From positions 1 to 42,359 of the forward strand of contig NZ_JAMBOH010000036.1 of the NCBI RefSeq assembly GCF_023715505.1: 42,359 nt of DNA, given 5' to 3'. Shown here piece by piece: positions 16,578-29,344 of this stretch. This stretch comes from Neobacillus cucumis. GTDB lineage: Bacteria; Bacillota; Bacilli; Bacillales_B; DSM-18226. How positions within the stretch are numbered: position 1 is the stretch's first letter; every line of letters starts with the position of its first letter. Under the pieces are notes generated by a model. That model did not search any database. It worked only from the letters and a program-made list of their open reading frames with translations, and was not told the DNA's origin. Made by a program: the position numbers and the translations under genes.

Positions 16578-17123
16578 TTATTGTTTAACCTTAAAATTCG
16601 CTTCAATATACTTCTTTTCATCTTCTGCAGATAAAATCCCTATAGCTTTCCCCACCGTGCCGCCTTGCAGATTCCAGATTTTATTATGATCTCTATCAAC
16701 ACTTGAAAAATCTCTCTCAGACCAGCGCTCTAAAATGTCTAGATATACAGAGGAATGAACATAGTTTTTCTCATTTTTTTGAACTACTTTTAGTAGTTGA
16801 TCAACACGCCCAGGTGTGAGCGGGATCGCCCCCCACTTCTTACTAGACTCCACTTTTTGATGGGACATTTTATGGATTGCATCCATTACCTCATCTTCGG
16901 TCATATCCATCGGAAATTCTTTTTCAATTTCTTGGCTGTTTGGGTCATCCATTTTAATGACGGAATGGCCGTTATCCGATTTTTCTACCGAGACGGTTAC
17001 CGTATCCTTTTGTGAAGGAAGCGATCCCGTTGTCTGATAATAAGAGAAGATACACAAAACCATAACTGCAATAATTATCATCACACGCTGTGGCCATGAT
17101 AGTTGTTTAAAATACTTTTTCAT
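16578..17123 (-). CDS. Membrane-anchored protein, probably DUF6241 family
   Basis: 181 aa. Residues ~12-28 form an uncleaved N-terminal membrane anchor, leaving an extracytoplasmic domain of about 150 residues. The region MTEDEVMDAIHKMSHQK...WGAIPLTPGRVDQLL and the C-terminal DHNKIWNLQGGTVGKAIG look like the Bacillus family I know as DUF6241. Function is unknown. It lies between the eno terminator and secG and has its own upstream spacer, so it is probably a single gene. Confidence 0.7.
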   Translation of the reverse strand: MKKYFKQLSWPQRVMIIIAVMVLCIFSYYQTTGSLPSQKDTVTVSVEKSDNGHSVIKMDDPNSQEIEKEFPMDMTEDEVMDAIHKMSHQKVESSKKWGAIPLTPGRVDQLLKVVQKNEKNYVHSSVYLDILERWSERDFSSVDRDHNKIWNLQGGTVGKAIGILSAEDEKKYIEANFKVKQ

Positions 17124-17228
17124 TTTTTTACCCCAGTTCTATCTCATAGGTTGGTTTATTTTAATATTAAACACAGCGATGTGATTTCCCTGCTTGTTTT
17201 TTCCAAGAATTTCGTTATTGAACATAAA

Positions 17229-17275
17229 AAAGCCCCTGTTTACTGAAGAATGACTACAGTGAACAGGGGCTTTGT
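17229..17275 (-). terminator. Terminator of the glycolytic operon (after eno)
   Basis: A long stem, AAAGCCCCTGTTTACT against AGTGAACAGGGGCTTT, with T-runs. It begins 11 bp past the eno stop and ends the cggR-eno transcript. Confidence 0.92.
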
Positions 17276-17285
17276 ATATATTGAA

Positions 17286-18584
<1,299 letters not shown>

Positions 18585-18611
18585 TTAATTTCTCTCCTTA
18601 AAAATAATAAT

Positions 18612-20934
<2,323 letters not shown>

Positions 20935-21028
20935 TTATTAATATCTATCAAAAAATGGTTAATATCTATCGTGAATTTGTAAATATATTAAAAAATTTGT
21001 TAATATCTCATTTCCATAGATGTAAAGC

Positions 21029-22213
21029 TTATTTATCGTTCAATGCCACTACGCCAGGAAGTGCTTTACCTTCCATGAACTCAAGAGAAGCGCCGCCGCC
21101 TGTAGAGATATGGCTCATTTTGTCTGCTAAGTTGAACTTTTCAACTGCCGCTGCTGAGTCTCCGCCGCCAATGACAGAATATGTACCTTCTGATTCAGCA
21201 AGTGCTTCTGCCACTGCTTTTGTACCGCCGGCAAATGCATCAATTTCAAATACGCCCATTGGTCCATTCCAAATGACAAGCTTTGAATTTTTGATAACAT
21301 CACTATAAATTTCTCTTGTTTTTGGTCCGATATCAAGAGCTTCCCAATCAGCAGGAATTTCTTCAATCGATACGACTTTTTTATTGGCATCAGCAGAGAA
21401 ATCATCCGCTACTACAACATCAACCGGCATATAGAAATTAACGCCTTTTTGTTTTGCCTTTTCAATGAAAGAATTTGCAAGGTCAAGTTTGTCTGCTTCT
21501 AGTAATGATTTACCCACTTCATGGCCTTGAGCTTTCACAAATGTATAAGCTAAGCCGCCGCCAATGATTAAGTTATCAACTAGTTCAAGAAGGTTTTCAA
21601 TTACACCTATTTTGTCCTTTACTTTTGCACCGCCGATGATTGCTGTAAAAGGACGTTCAGGATTAGAAAGAGCTTTACCAAGAACATCAAGTTCTTTTTC
21701 CATTAAAAAGCCTGAAACTGCAGGTAAGTTATGAGCAATACCTTCTGTTGAAGCATGTGCACGGTGAGCAGCACCAAATGCATCGTTTACATAGACATCA
21801 GCAAGTTCAGCAAAGTTTTTAGCTAATTCAGGATCATTCTTCTCTTCGCCAGGATAGAAGCGAACATTTTCAAGAAGAAGAACATCGCCTTCATTCATCG
21901 TTTCAATAATAGCTTTAACAGAATCACCATAAGCCTCATCAGCCTTCTTGACTTCTTTGCCAAGAATTTCAGAAAGTCTTACACCAACTGGAGTAAGGCG
22001 CATTTCTTCTACCACTTGACCCTTTGGACGACCAAAATGGCTGGCTAAGATTACTTTTGCCCCTTGTTCCATTAAGTATTGAATGGTTGGAATGGCTGCA
22101 CGAATACGTGTTTCATCCGTGATTTGTCCATCCTGCATTGGAACGTTAAAATCTACCCGGCAAAAAACGCGTTTGCCTTTTACATCGATATCCTTAAGTG
22201 TTTTCTTGTTCAT
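21029..22213 (-). CDS. pgk: Phosphoglycerate kinase
   Basis: 394 aa; makes ATP from 1,3-bisphosphoglycerate. The start at ATG 22213 ([24 protein letters not shown]) follows GGAGG; the frame extends 21 codons further without a ribosome site. Signatures: RVDFNVP near 20, ASHFGRPKG near 58, LLENVRFY near 110 and the nucleotide loop GGGDSAAAV near 370. It is separated from gapA by 136 bp holding two hairpins, which may set its expression below gapA. Confidence 0.98.
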   Translation of the reverse strand: MNKKTLKDIDVKGKRVFCRVDFNVPMQDGQITDETRIRAAIPTIQYLMEQGAKVILASHFGRPKGQVVEEMRLTPVGVRLSEILGKEVKKADEAYGDSVKAIIETMNEGDVLLLENVRFYPGEEKNDPELAKNFAELADVYVNDAFGAAHRAHASTEGIAHNLPAVSGFLMEKELDVLGKALSNPERPFTAIIGGAKVKDKIGVIENLLELVDNLIIGGGLAYTFVKAQGHEVGKSLLEADKLDLANSFIEKAKQKGVNFYMPVDVVVADDFSADANKKVVSIEEIPADWEALDIGPKTREIYSDVIKNSKLVIWNGPMGVFEIDAFAGGTKAVAEALAESEGTYSVIGGGDSAAAVEKFNLADKMSHISTGGGASLEFMEGKALPGVVALNDK

Positions 22214-22233
22214 CTGTAAAGGACCTCCATTAT

Positions 22234-22256
22234 GAGCGGTGTCATGACAGCCGCTC
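22234..22256 (-). promoter_or_regulatory. Hairpin just upstream of the pgk ribosome site
   Basis: GAGCGG and CCGCTC flank the palindrome TGTCATGACA, giving a stable near-perfect hairpin a few bases before GGAGG of pgk. There is no T-run, so it is not a terminator. It may protect a processed pgk 5' end or modulate initiation. Confidence 0.5.
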
Positions 22257-22290
22257 GAATATTGTCGAAAGCTCATAAATCAAATAAAAA

Positions 22291-22314
22291 AGGAGGGGGA
22301 ATCTTCCCCGCTCC
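22291..22314 (-). terminator. Intra-operon terminator or attenuator after gapA
   Basis: On the minus strand GGAGCGGGGAA, a GA turn, then TTCCCCCTCC, followed by TTTTTTATT. It lies between gapA and pgk. A leaky terminator here would make gapA mRNA more abundant than the downstream genes, as reported for B. subtilis. Confidence 0.72.
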
Positions 22315-22349
22315 CCATTGGAAAACATTAAATTATATAATCTTAAGGA

Positions 22350-23405
<1,056 letters not shown>

Positions 23406-24428
23406 TTACCCTTTCAATAACCTTTTTGCTGCACCTTCATCGGTAATTAAAATCGTCGACTTTGGTGCTTGTTTTAAATAAGCCTTAATTGCCTTAGCTT
23501 TTGATGTCCCGCCTGCAACCGCAATTACATTTGGGATATGCTCAAGGTCTTCAAGCTGAAGTCCAATCGTTAATACCTTATGAACAATCTCGCCTTCTTC
23601 ATTAAAATAATACCCAAATGCCTCGCCGACAGCCTTCCCTTCTTCAAGCTTCTTCTTAATTTCAGGGTTGCTTTTTCGCCGTTCAGCCATTGTAATAGCC
23701 TCCCCAATACCGTGGAGAACCATGCTGGCTGATTGAATTAAAGTTAAGACTTCGTGGATATCAGGCTCTTTGATCAAGGATTCGTAAATTTCCGAACTCA
23801 CCTGATCTGGAACATATAAAACTCGATGCCGGGAATCTGTGTTGTGTGCCATATTCGAGCAAATGGTATTTGCCTGATTATGTACATCTTCACCAACCCC
23901 TCCCCTTGCCGGAACAAACAATAATTCCTTCTGGGTTAAATCGGGTGAAAGTCTTTCCGCAACAGCAGCCATAGTTGAACCGCCAGTCACAGCGATGATA
24001 TTTTTCCCGCTAAGAAGCTTTTTCATGCAAATTGCAGTCGCCTTGCCGAGTTCACCTTTGACCATCGGTGATTCATCACCATCACCAGGGACGATCATCA
24101 CCTTTTTAATGCCGAGCCGGTGTTTTAATTCTAGTTCCATGACGTCTATACCCTTTAGCTCACGCATTAAACCTTCTAAATCTTCAAGTAAATTTTTCCC
24201 TTCCGATGTTAAACTCATTCCTACATTGTTTGTATTAATAAGATTTTGTTCTTTGAGGAATTCTACTTCACTACGAAGTATTCTTTCGGTAAGCCCAAGG
24301 CTGACAGCTAAGCTCCTTCTTCCTACTGGCTGCATGTGTCCTATGTAACGTAAAATTGTGTGTCGTTTCTGCAGGACTTGAAGGAGATCGGGTAATAATC
24401 TTTTTTGTATATCAATAAATGACTGCAT
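23406..24428 (-). CDS. cggR: Central glycolytic genes regulator CggR
   Basis: 340 aa SorC/DeoR-type repressor of the glycolytic operon, released by fructose-1,6-bisphosphate. N-terminal winged helix (~15-85: RRSLAVSLGLTERILRSEVEFLK); C-terminal sugar-phosphate-binding domain with VTGGSTMA and IAVAGGTSKAKAI motifs. I prefer ATG 24428 (10 bases from AAAGGAG, giving the B. subtilis length) to ATG 24437, which nearly touches the ribosome site. The gene lies behind a clear CggR operator and so represses itself. Confidence 0.96.
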   Translation of the reverse strand: MQSFIDIQKRLLPDLLQVLQKRHTILRYIGHMQPVGRRSLAVSLGLTERILRSEVEFLKEQNLINTNNVGMSLTSEGKNLLEDLEGLMRELKGIDVMELELKHRLGIKKVMIVPGDGDESPMVKGELGKATAICMKKLLSGKNIIAVTGGSTMAAVAERLSPDLTQKELLFVPARGGVGEDVHNQANTICSNMAHNTDSRHRVLYVPDQVSSEIYESLIKEPDIHEVLTLIQSASMVLHGIGEAITMAERRKSNPEIKKKLEEGKAVGEAFGYYFNEEGEIVHKVLTIGLQLEDLEHIPNVIAVAGGTSKAKAIKAYLKQAPKSTILITDEGAAKRLLKG

Positions 24429-24459
24429 GAACTGCATGCTCCTTTATTATATGTAGTTG

Positions 24460-24494
24460 GTCACAAAAAGTCCACCCTAGACATATTATGTCCC
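24460..24494 (-). promoter_or_regulatory. CggR operator
   Basis: On the minus strand GGGAC-N6-TGTC-N4-GTGGAC-N6-TGAC, matching the two-half-site CggR operator known from B. subtilis (CGGGAC-N6-TGTC-N4-CGGGAC-N6-TGTC). It lies between the predicted transcription start (~24525) and cggR, the expected place for a roadblock repressor. Confidence 0.9.
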
Positions 24495-24531
24495 ACCTAC
24501 ACTAAAAAAAATCACCCCTATTACGTTTTTT

Positions 24532-24560
24532 ATTGTAACAGGAGTAAAAATCGATTTCAA
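24532..24560 (-). promoter_or_regulatory. Sigma-A promoter of the cggR-eno operon
   Basis: TTGAAA (24560-24555), a 17-bp spacer, then TACAAT (24537-24532) on the minus strand, followed about 40 bp on by the CggR operator. Confidence 0.8.
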
Positions 24561-24561
24561 C

Positions 24562-24813
24562 TCATTTAATTTGATTTTTTTCTTGCAAACGGTTACTTAT
24601 GTCGTTTTTGTCAACAAATCCGAATCCTACTTCTTCTCCGTCCAAATGAACAACTGGAATCATTAGACCATAGCGTTCTGTTAACTCATCACTTGTTTCA
24701 ATATCAATTTCTTCAAGTTGAAACTTCCATTGAGCTTGCAATTCTATTATAGCAGCCTTCGCTTTGTCGCAGAGAGGACAGTGGTTCCTAGTATATAACG
24801 TGATCGTATGCAT
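24562..24813 (-). CDS. Glutaredoxin-like (DUF836-type) thiol-disulfide protein
   Basis: 83 aa single thioredoxin-fold domain. A CPLC active site is at residues 12-15 (YTRNHCPLCDKAK), followed by the IPVVHLDG cis-Pro segment near residue 52. It resembles small glutaredoxin-family proteins often found beside glycolytic or sigL genes in Bacillus. The redox partner is unknown, and Bacillus uses bacillithiol rather than glutathione. It lies 15 bp after sigL, so the two are probably co-transcribed. Confidence 0.85.
   Translation of the reverse strand: MHTITLYTRNHCPLCDKAKAAIIELQAQWKFQLEEIDIETSDELTERYGLMIPVVHLDGEEVGFGFVDKNDISNRLQEKNQIK
24583..24597. promoter_or_regulatory. Candidate cre (CcpA) site upstream of cggR promoter
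   Basis: TTGCAAACGGTTACT matches the cre consensus WTGNAANCGNWNNCW at every position. It lies at the 3' end of the glutaredoxin-like gene, about 25 bp upstream of the -35 box of cggR. The site is weakly palindromic. That position would fit activation, or it may be chance. Confidence 0.4.
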
Positions 24814-24828
24814 TTTTTCCTATCCTTT

Positions 24829-26154
24829 CTAGATAAACCGTTTTCTCTTAGATGAAGATGGAATTCCAAGCTGTTCTCGGTATTTTGCCACCGTTCTCCT
24901 CGAGACAATGATTCCTTTTTGCAGCTTTAATTGCTCCACCACGTCTTGATCCGACAGTGGTTTTTGTTTATTTTCCTGGGAGACTAATGAATGGATTTCA
25001 TTTTTCACCTGGGTAGAGGATGTACTTTCTTCATCAGTTAGAGTTTGTATGGTACTAGTGAAAAAGGTTTTTAAGGGATAAGTCCCGATTGGTGTTTGCA
25101 CATATTTTTCGCGAACCGCCCGGCTAACGGTTGATTCATGGATATCAAGTTCTCCCGCTATTTCTTTCATGGTCATTGGAACTAGATATTGACTTCCTTT
25201 TTGAAAAAAGGCCGGTTGTTTTTCAACAATCTTCGCCACTACCCTAGTGAGGGTTTCTTTCCGCTGCTCAATACTTTTTAAAATCCATTGGTAGTCTTGG
25301 ACTTTATCCTGTAAAAAACGGCTGACCTGCGGGTTCTGATTATGAAACTTTTGATAGTATGGCTGATTAAAACTAATCCGCGGCAGGGATTCATCAACCA
25401 TACGTACTGTTAGTCCCTCATTTGTTTGCTCAATGATTGCATCAGGAATAATATAGGTGGTTGGTTCATTTCGCAGTAATGCTCCTGGTTTTGGGTTTAG
25501 CTGCTGGATTTCATCAAACACATCTTGTAAATCCTTCATGCTAATTCCCAATTCTTTTGCGATTAGCTTCCACTTCTTTTCAGCAAACGGAATAAAATAT
25601 TTTGATAGAATGGTTTGGGCTAGGTCATTGTTCGGGTTTTTATAGTAAAATTGCATCATTAAGCATTCTTGCAAGTCCCTTGCCCCAATACCAGCTGGTT
25701 CAAGGGTTTGTATTATGGCTAGACAGTCTTCTACTATTTCGTGATCAACCTGCAATCTATCAGATATTTCAGTAAGATCACCAATAAAGTAACCGTTTTC
25801 ATCCAAATTTTTAATTAAATACCGAATCACTTTCATTTGCTCAGCTGTTAAGTGTGTAATCTTAAGTTGAGAGATTAGGTGTTCCTCAAGTGAGAATGGT
25901 TTGTCCGCGATCTGTTCAATCCAGTCTTTTTCCGACTTCTGATGTTTGCGACGGTTCCGGTCGATCTGGGGATTCATCGGTTTGACATTTCCATTTTCGA
26001 TTTTAAGAAGTGGGTTTTCTAATGCCTTATCTTCTAAAAAAGCTGCCAGCTCCTGTGCTGAGTACTGCAGTAAGGCGATTGCCTGCGATAACTCCTGAGT
26101 CATCGCTAATTTTAAGGTTTGCTGCTGCCATAGACCCGCTTTTAAATCCATCAT
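24829..26154 (-). CDS. sigL: RNA polymerase sigma-54 factor SigL
   Basis: 441 aa (B. subtilis SigL 436). The N-terminal Gln/Leu-rich activator region (LWQQQTLKLAMTQELSQAIALLQ, ~6-28) leads into the core-binding domain. A helix-turn-helix (EIAGELDIHESTVSRAV) and the RpoN box SRRTVAKYREQLGIP near the C-terminus complete the family layout. It directs transcription from -24/-12 promoters with enhancer proteins. Start at ATG 26154 after GGAGGGGTGAGC; a longer frame to 26229 has no ribosome site. The glutaredoxin-like gene follows. Confidence 0.96.
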   Translation of the reverse strand: MMDLKAGLWQQQTLKLAMTQELSQAIALLQYSAQELAAFLEDKALENPLLKIENGNVKPMNPQIDRNRRKHQKSEKDWIEQIADKPFSLEEHLISQLKITHLTAEQMKVIRYLIKNLDENGYFIGDLTEISDRLQVDHEIVEDCLAIIQTLEPAGIGARDLQECLMMQFYYKNPNNDLAQTILSKYFIPFAEKKWKLIAKELGISMKDLQDVFDEIQQLNPKPGALLRNEPTTYIIPDAIIEQTNEGLTVRMVDESLPRISFNQPYYQKFHNQNPQVSRFLQDKVQDYQWILKSIEQRKETLTRVVAKIVEKQPAFFQKGSQYLVPMTMKEIAGELDIHESTVSRAVREKYVQTPIGTYPLKTFFTSTIQTLTDEESTSSTQVKNEIHSLVSQENKQKPLSDQDVVEQLKLQKGIIVSRRTVAKYREQLGIPSSSKRKRFI

Positions 26155-26288
26155 GCTCACCCCTCCTTTTTTTATTCTACACGATGAAAGGGGATTCGTG
26201 TATAAATTATTTAGGTTACCAACCCTCAACTGGAAACAGAAGAACTGGATTAGTAATTCCGTAAATTCCTCAAGATTGGTTAACTAAA

Positions 26289-26325
26289 GAAAAAACCAGT
26301 GATTTAGCTCTTATCACTGGTTTTT
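26289..26325 (-). terminator. Terminator of tnrA
   Basis: AAAAACCAGTGAT and ATCACTGGTTTTT pair perfectly over 13 bp around a 9-base loop. It separates tnrA from sigL. Confidence 0.9.
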
Positions 26326-26362
26326 CTCCTTTTTGAAATTGTTACAACCTTCACGTGAGTAG

Positions 26363-26668
26363 TTACTTATAACCGTTATGATGAAAATGTGAATTGATTT
26401 GTCCAATAATCATCTTATGTTTTTCTTTTTTTACTATATCTTTGCGTATCTCATGCGTCTGAACACCATCTTCAATTTTTTCGGCTATCTCCATGAGTCT
26501 TTCAACATCCGAAAAAGAGTACTTACGTGTCCCTGAAGGGGTTCGTTCTGGAAAGATTAATTTTCGCAATTCATAATAACGGATTTTTCGATTGGATAAC
26601 CCTGTTATTTCCGTCACAATTCCGATTCCCATCACCTTTTTATCACGATATGTTTGATTATTGTCCAC
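26363..26668 (-). CDS. tnrA: Nitrogen regulator TnrA (MerR family)
   Basis: 101 aa MerR-type winged-helix protein. [52 protein letters not shown] corresponds closely to B. subtilis TnrA. The short C-terminus ends [12 protein letters not shown], matching the TnrA tail that binds feedback-inhibited glutamine synthetase, and lacking the longer GlnR tail. It activates nitrogen-scavenging genes when glutamine is scarce. A perfect TnrA box lies upstream. It is about ten residues shorter than the B. subtilis protein. Confidence 0.9.
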   Translation of the reverse strand: MDNNQTYRDKKVMGIGIVTEITGLSNRKIRYYELRKLIFPERTPSGTRKYSFSDVERLMEIAEKIEDGVQTHEIRKDIVKKEKHKMIIGQINSHFHHNGYK

Positions 26669-26829
26669 TACTATTCCCTCCTGCCAAGTTGGACTATAAA
26701 GTTTTCAATAAAGCTGCGTCATATTTCCTGACATTGATATTGAAATTTTTAGCTTAAAGAGTATTCAATAGTAATCTATTAATGAAAATTCACTAAAATT
26801 TTTAATTTAAAATTCAGAATATTTATTCA

Positions 26830-26846
26830 TGTTAACTATTCTAACA
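26830..26846 (-). promoter_or_regulatory. TnrA/GlnR operator upstream of tnrA
   Basis: TGTTA-N7-TAACA, a perfect match to the TnrA/GlnR consensus TGTNA-N7-TNACA, is centred about 170 bp before the tnrA start. Autoactivation of tnrA is known in B. subtilis. No clear -10 box was assigned. Confidence 0.82.
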
Positions 26847-26859
26847 TGAAATGTTATGA

Positions 26860-27364
26860 AATCAACACAAAATATTTGTACTAAACGCTAAGCTAGTTTT
26901 TTGAAAAATTTTTATGAGTAAAACTATAATACTGAAAATAATTTTAATGGACGAAGCAACTCAAAATCGGAATTTTATTAGTATGGAAGGCCTAATCATT
27001 ATGACGATTGGTTTTTGTCATTCGGGGAAATTAATGGAAGAGAATTGGAAATCGCTTACAATGACGCGGCCTATTTGATCATAAGCCGATCAATTTCTAT
27101 ACTACAATTTTAATGCAGTTCCTCGTTAGCTTTTTTAATATAATTATTTTTTTAAATTTTTTCTTTTCCCATATCACACTCACAACATTTCTAAAAAAAG
27201 TGGTAATTATATAAACACCTTTAAGGGTTACTTTAATAAAGAATGAACGTCCATTTTCATTCTGTAACTTCACTGAAAATTAGAACTTCCTGAATGAGAG
27301 CCATCAAAGATAGCGAAGCCCTTTTTCAACTTGATTCCACCTGAGGCAGTATCACCTCTACAGC
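26860..27364. other. Non-coding, AT-rich decayed region
   Basis: No intact gene. It holds one short open stretch that reads like a protein fragment (26982-27113) and runs of T and A. Together with the split fragments at 27365-27943 it looks like a degenerating accessory segment. Confidence 0.5.
26982..27113 (+). pseudogene. Possible remnant of a small protein gene
   Basis: 43 codons open between stops with no usable start: YGRPNHYDDWFLSF followed by GEINGRELEIAYNDAAYLII and a short tail. The composition and the acidic/aromatic pattern look like real protein rather than random AT-rich frame. I do not recognise the family. Confidence 0.3.
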
Positions 27365-27640
27365 TCAATGGAATCTTAGAGGCTTCAACTTTTTTCTTTC
27401 TGCTTCTTTTTTTGCTGCTTCTGCCTGTGCTAGTTTTTGTTTTTCGTAATTATCTACTTCTGCCATTGTTTTAAAGGTGGCAACCTCAGTATTACCGTCT
27501 TTCGAAGCGACAAGAAGTCCATCTTTGGCTTGTAACACGTATCCCACATTCCCGTTTCCAACTGAAATGCTTTTGGGGTGTTCTACAGACAATTTCGCTT
27601 TTGCCTTTTCAAAATTCCTATCTGTCATTCCTTTTGTAAT
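27365..27640 (-). pseudogene. Fragment of a cytosolic/secreted protein, probably inverted
   Basis: 87 codons from ATG 27628, and the frame stays open upstream to about 27670 (HAAITKGMTDRNFEKAKAKL). It reads SVGNGNVGYVLQAKDGLLVASKDGNTEVATFKTM and then an Ala/Lys/Glu coiled stretch (KQKLAQAEAAKKEAERKK) that ends abruptly in KPLRFH after a T-rich tract. The ATG has AAAAGGA with no spacer, so it is not a credible start. It is probably a middle piece of a larger gene whose end lies on the opposite strand at 27647. Confidence 0.5.
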
Positions 27641-27646
27641 GGCTGC

Positions 27647-27943
27647 ATGAAAACCCGGAATTTTACCGTATCAAACCTTCCCGGTTATGTACCAAATGCT
27701 CCTACGACTTTAAAGGGAACAGGCGATGACGTAGTATTCTTTAATGCCAATAGCCGCAATTATAAATTCAGCTTTACCCACCAAGGTCAAAGTAACTGTG
27801 CGGTTAAATTAAACGGCTCAGGATTAATGGTGAATGTAATCGGCAACTACTCTGGTTCTATGCGTCAAAAACTAGGAACAGACGGAGTGTATCTGTTACA
27901 AATTATCGCAGATGGTAACTGGACGGCTACTATCGAAAAATAA
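27647..27943 (+). pseudogene. C-terminal beta-sandwich domain fragment
   Basis: About 98 codons from ATG 27647 with no ribosome site. The part KGTGDDVVFFNANSRNYKFSF, THQGQSNCAVKLNGSG and NYSGSMRQKLGTDGVYLLQI, ending ADGNWTATIEK, resembles the short beta-rich C-terminal domain of Bacillus and phage lipoproteins or surface proteins, whose function I do not know. In such proteins it follows a coiled Ala/Lys/Glu linker like that encoded on the other strand at 27365-27640. Followed by a strong terminator. Confidence 0.5.
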
Positions 27944-27954
27944 AAGCACGATAA

Positions 27955-27995
27955 AAAACACGAAGCAGACAAAATGCTTCGTGTTTTTTATCGAT
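27955..27995. terminator. Bidirectional terminator between fragment and tRNA-Arg
   Basis: AAACACGAAGCA, a GACAAAA loop, then TGCTTCGTGTTT with T-runs on either strand. It serves both the plus-strand fragment and the minus-strand tRNA. Confidence 0.9.
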
Positions 27996-28008
27996 GTTGA
28001 ATTTATGA

Positions 28009-28080
28009 TGCGCTCGGCGAGAATCGAACTCACATTTTAAGCTTCGGAGGCTTACGTGCTATCCGTTGCACCACGAGCGC
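28009..28080 (-). tRNA. tRNA-Arg (anticodon CCG)
   Basis: 72 nt cloverleaf on the minus strand. The acceptor is GCGCTCG/CGAGCGC, D-stem GTGC/GCAC, and the anticodon arm TAAGC-CTCCGAA-GCTTA gives anticodon CCG for CGG. The T-arm is GTGAG-TTCGATT-CTCGC (one G·U) and the discriminator is A. CCA is not encoded. The same tRNA next to clpP is found in B. subtilis. Confidence 0.96.
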
Positions 28081-28103
28081 ATATATTTATTAGCGACTTT
28101 TAT

Positions 28104-28132
28104 ATTATATGCTAAATACTTCTTAATTGCAA
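28104..28132 (-). promoter_or_regulatory. Sigma-A promoter of tRNA-Arg
   Basis: TTGCAA (28132-28127), 17 bp, then TATAAT (28109-28104) on the minus strand, 23 bp before the mature tRNA. Confidence 0.8.
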
Positions 28133-28212
28133 GGGGAGAATAGGTTTTAAATTTGCCAGAAATGGTTATCCTGATGTTGGGAAAGTTGTCGAACAAATAT
28201 AAAGGCAAACTG

Positions 28213-28229
28213 TTTGACCTTTATTGACC
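28213..28229 (+). promoter_or_regulatory. CtsR operator of clpP
   Basis: On the minus strand GGTCAAT-AAA-GGTCAAA, matching the CtsR heptad repeat RGTCAAA-NAN-RGTCAAA with one mismatch. It covers the -35 region of the clpP promoter, the classic repression position in class III heat-shock genes. Confidence 0.88.
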
Positions 28230-28242
28230 ATCAGTGTATGAT
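28214..28242 (+). promoter_or_regulatory. Sigma-A promoter of clpP
   Basis: TTGACC (28214-28219), a 17-bp spacer, then TATGAT (28237-28242), about 47 bp before the clpP start. Confidence 0.85.
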
Positions 28243-28288
28243 ACTATTACATAAGCTTTTACCTTTTCTAATCAAAGGAGGAAGAAAA

Positions 28289-28894
28289 ATGAATTTGATT
28301 CCTACAGTTATTGAACAAACTAATCGCGGTGAAAGAGCCTATGACATTTACTCCCGTCTTTTAAAAGACCGGATTATTATGCTAGGTAGCGCAATCGATG
28401 ACAATGTGGCTAACAGCATTGTAGCACAATTATTATTCCTTGAAGCCGAAAACCCTGAAAAAGATATCACCCTTTATATCAACAGCCCAGGCGGAAGCAT
28501 TACAGCCGGTATGGCGATTTTTGATACCATGCAATATATTAAAGCGGATGTATCAACCGTATGTATCGGGATGGCTGCTTCCATGGGAGCATTCTTACTA
28601 TCAGCTGGTCAAGCAGGAAAGCGCTATGCCCTGCCAAATGCTGAAGTAATGATCCACCAGCCACTAGGCGGCGCTCAAGGTCAAGCAACTGAAATTGAAA
28701 TTGCGGCCAAGCGTATTCTTTTCCTTCGTGAAAAATTAAATGGCATCTTAGCAGAGCGCACAGGTCAGCCGCTTGAAGTGATTCAACGCGATACAGACCG
28801 TGATAATTTTATGACTGCCGAAAGAGCCAAGGAATACGGCCTTATCGACAGCATCATCACTCGTAAACCTACTGATGCTATAGAGAAAAAATAA
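28289..28894 (+). CDS. clpP: ATP-dependent Clp protease proteolytic subunit
   Basis: 201 aa serine peptidase that forms the 14-mer chamber used by ClpX, ClpC and ClpE. It also degrades tmRNA-tagged proteins, linking it to ssrA/smpB in this window. Catalytic triad: Ser98 (GMAASMGA), His123 (MIHQPLGG) and Asp172. Start at ATG 28289 after AAAGGAGG; the frame opens earlier but overlaps the promoter. Heat and stress control by CtsR is indicated by the operator at 28213. Single gene with its own terminator. Confidence 0.98.
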   Translation: MNLIPTVIEQTNRGERAYDIYSRLLKDRIIMLGSAIDDNVANSIVAQLLFLEAENPEKDITLYINSPGGSITAGMAIFDTMQYIKADVSTVCIGMAASMGAFLLSAGQAGKRYALPNAEVMIHQPLGGAQGQATEIEIAAKRILFLREKLNGILAERTGQPLEVIQRDTDRDNFMTAERAKEYGLIDSIITRKPTDAIEKK

Positions 28895-28898
28895 AAGT

Positions 28899-28936
28899 AA
28901 AGCAACCGTCGTCACGTCGGTTGCTTTCTTTTTTTT
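28899..28936 (+). terminator. Terminator of clpP
   Basis: AAAGCAACCG, a short loop, then CGGTTGCTTT, followed by a long T-run. It directly abuts the dispersed repeat beginning at 28937. Confidence 0.92.
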
Positions 28937-29274
28937 AGAAAAGCGCAAGCGCCTTGGTTAGCCCCGATATAGGGCGACTTGTCGACTGGCCAGCGAAAGC
29001 AGGGTCAAAGACTAGTCGCCCTTAATGCGTACAGAAAGCGATAGCTTTCTGTAGCCAAGCACAAGACGAGCCGGCCGAAAGGTTGCTCTTTAACCTTTTG
29101 GACGGATTGATTTAAATGTGGAGGCGACTGTTCTGGGACGAATGCATAAGACGCACCCTGTAAGAAGGCGTTCTTTGCCTTCTTCAGGGGGTGGCTTATG
29201 ACTTCAGTCCCAAGGAGCCGCAACTGGATAAGCTTGTGACCTCGAGTGGCTAGGCGCTGGAGCTGGACAATTCT
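28937..29274 (+). repeat. Long dispersed structured repeat, copy 1 (338 bp)
   Basis: Nearly the same sequence as 33183-33497. It begins AGAAAAGCGCAAGCGCCTTG and ends GGCGCTGGAGCTGGACAATT. The ends pair imperfectly (AGCGCC with GGCGCT). Internal hairpins include CAGAAAGC/GCTTTCTG and AGAAGGC/GCCTTCT. No protein frame is conserved between the copies. It could be a MITE-like element or a structured RNA. Confidence 0.88.
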
Positions 29275-29313
29275 CGAAGTCAAAAACATTTATACTTTCT
29301 TATCTTTTAAAAA

Positions 29314-29339
29314 AAGGATTCAGCCTGTGCCGAATCCTT
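29314..29339 (-). terminator. Terminator of the yvcI-rapZ-yvcK-whiA-crh operon
   Basis: AAGGATTC and GAATCCTT with GC closing pairs and a short loop. On the minus strand it is followed by T-rich sequence. It lies immediately after crh. Confidence 0.85.
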
Positions 29340-29344
29340 CTTTA

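Noticed and set aside
20937..21010. Three TTAATATCT repeats in the tpiA-pgk gap
   Set aside because: Short, AT-rich and irregularly spaced; likely chance in a 130-bp AT-rich spacer.
29005..29289. Minus-strand open frame of 94 codons
   Set aside because: It lies inside the dispersed repeat; the second repeat copy does not preserve the frame.
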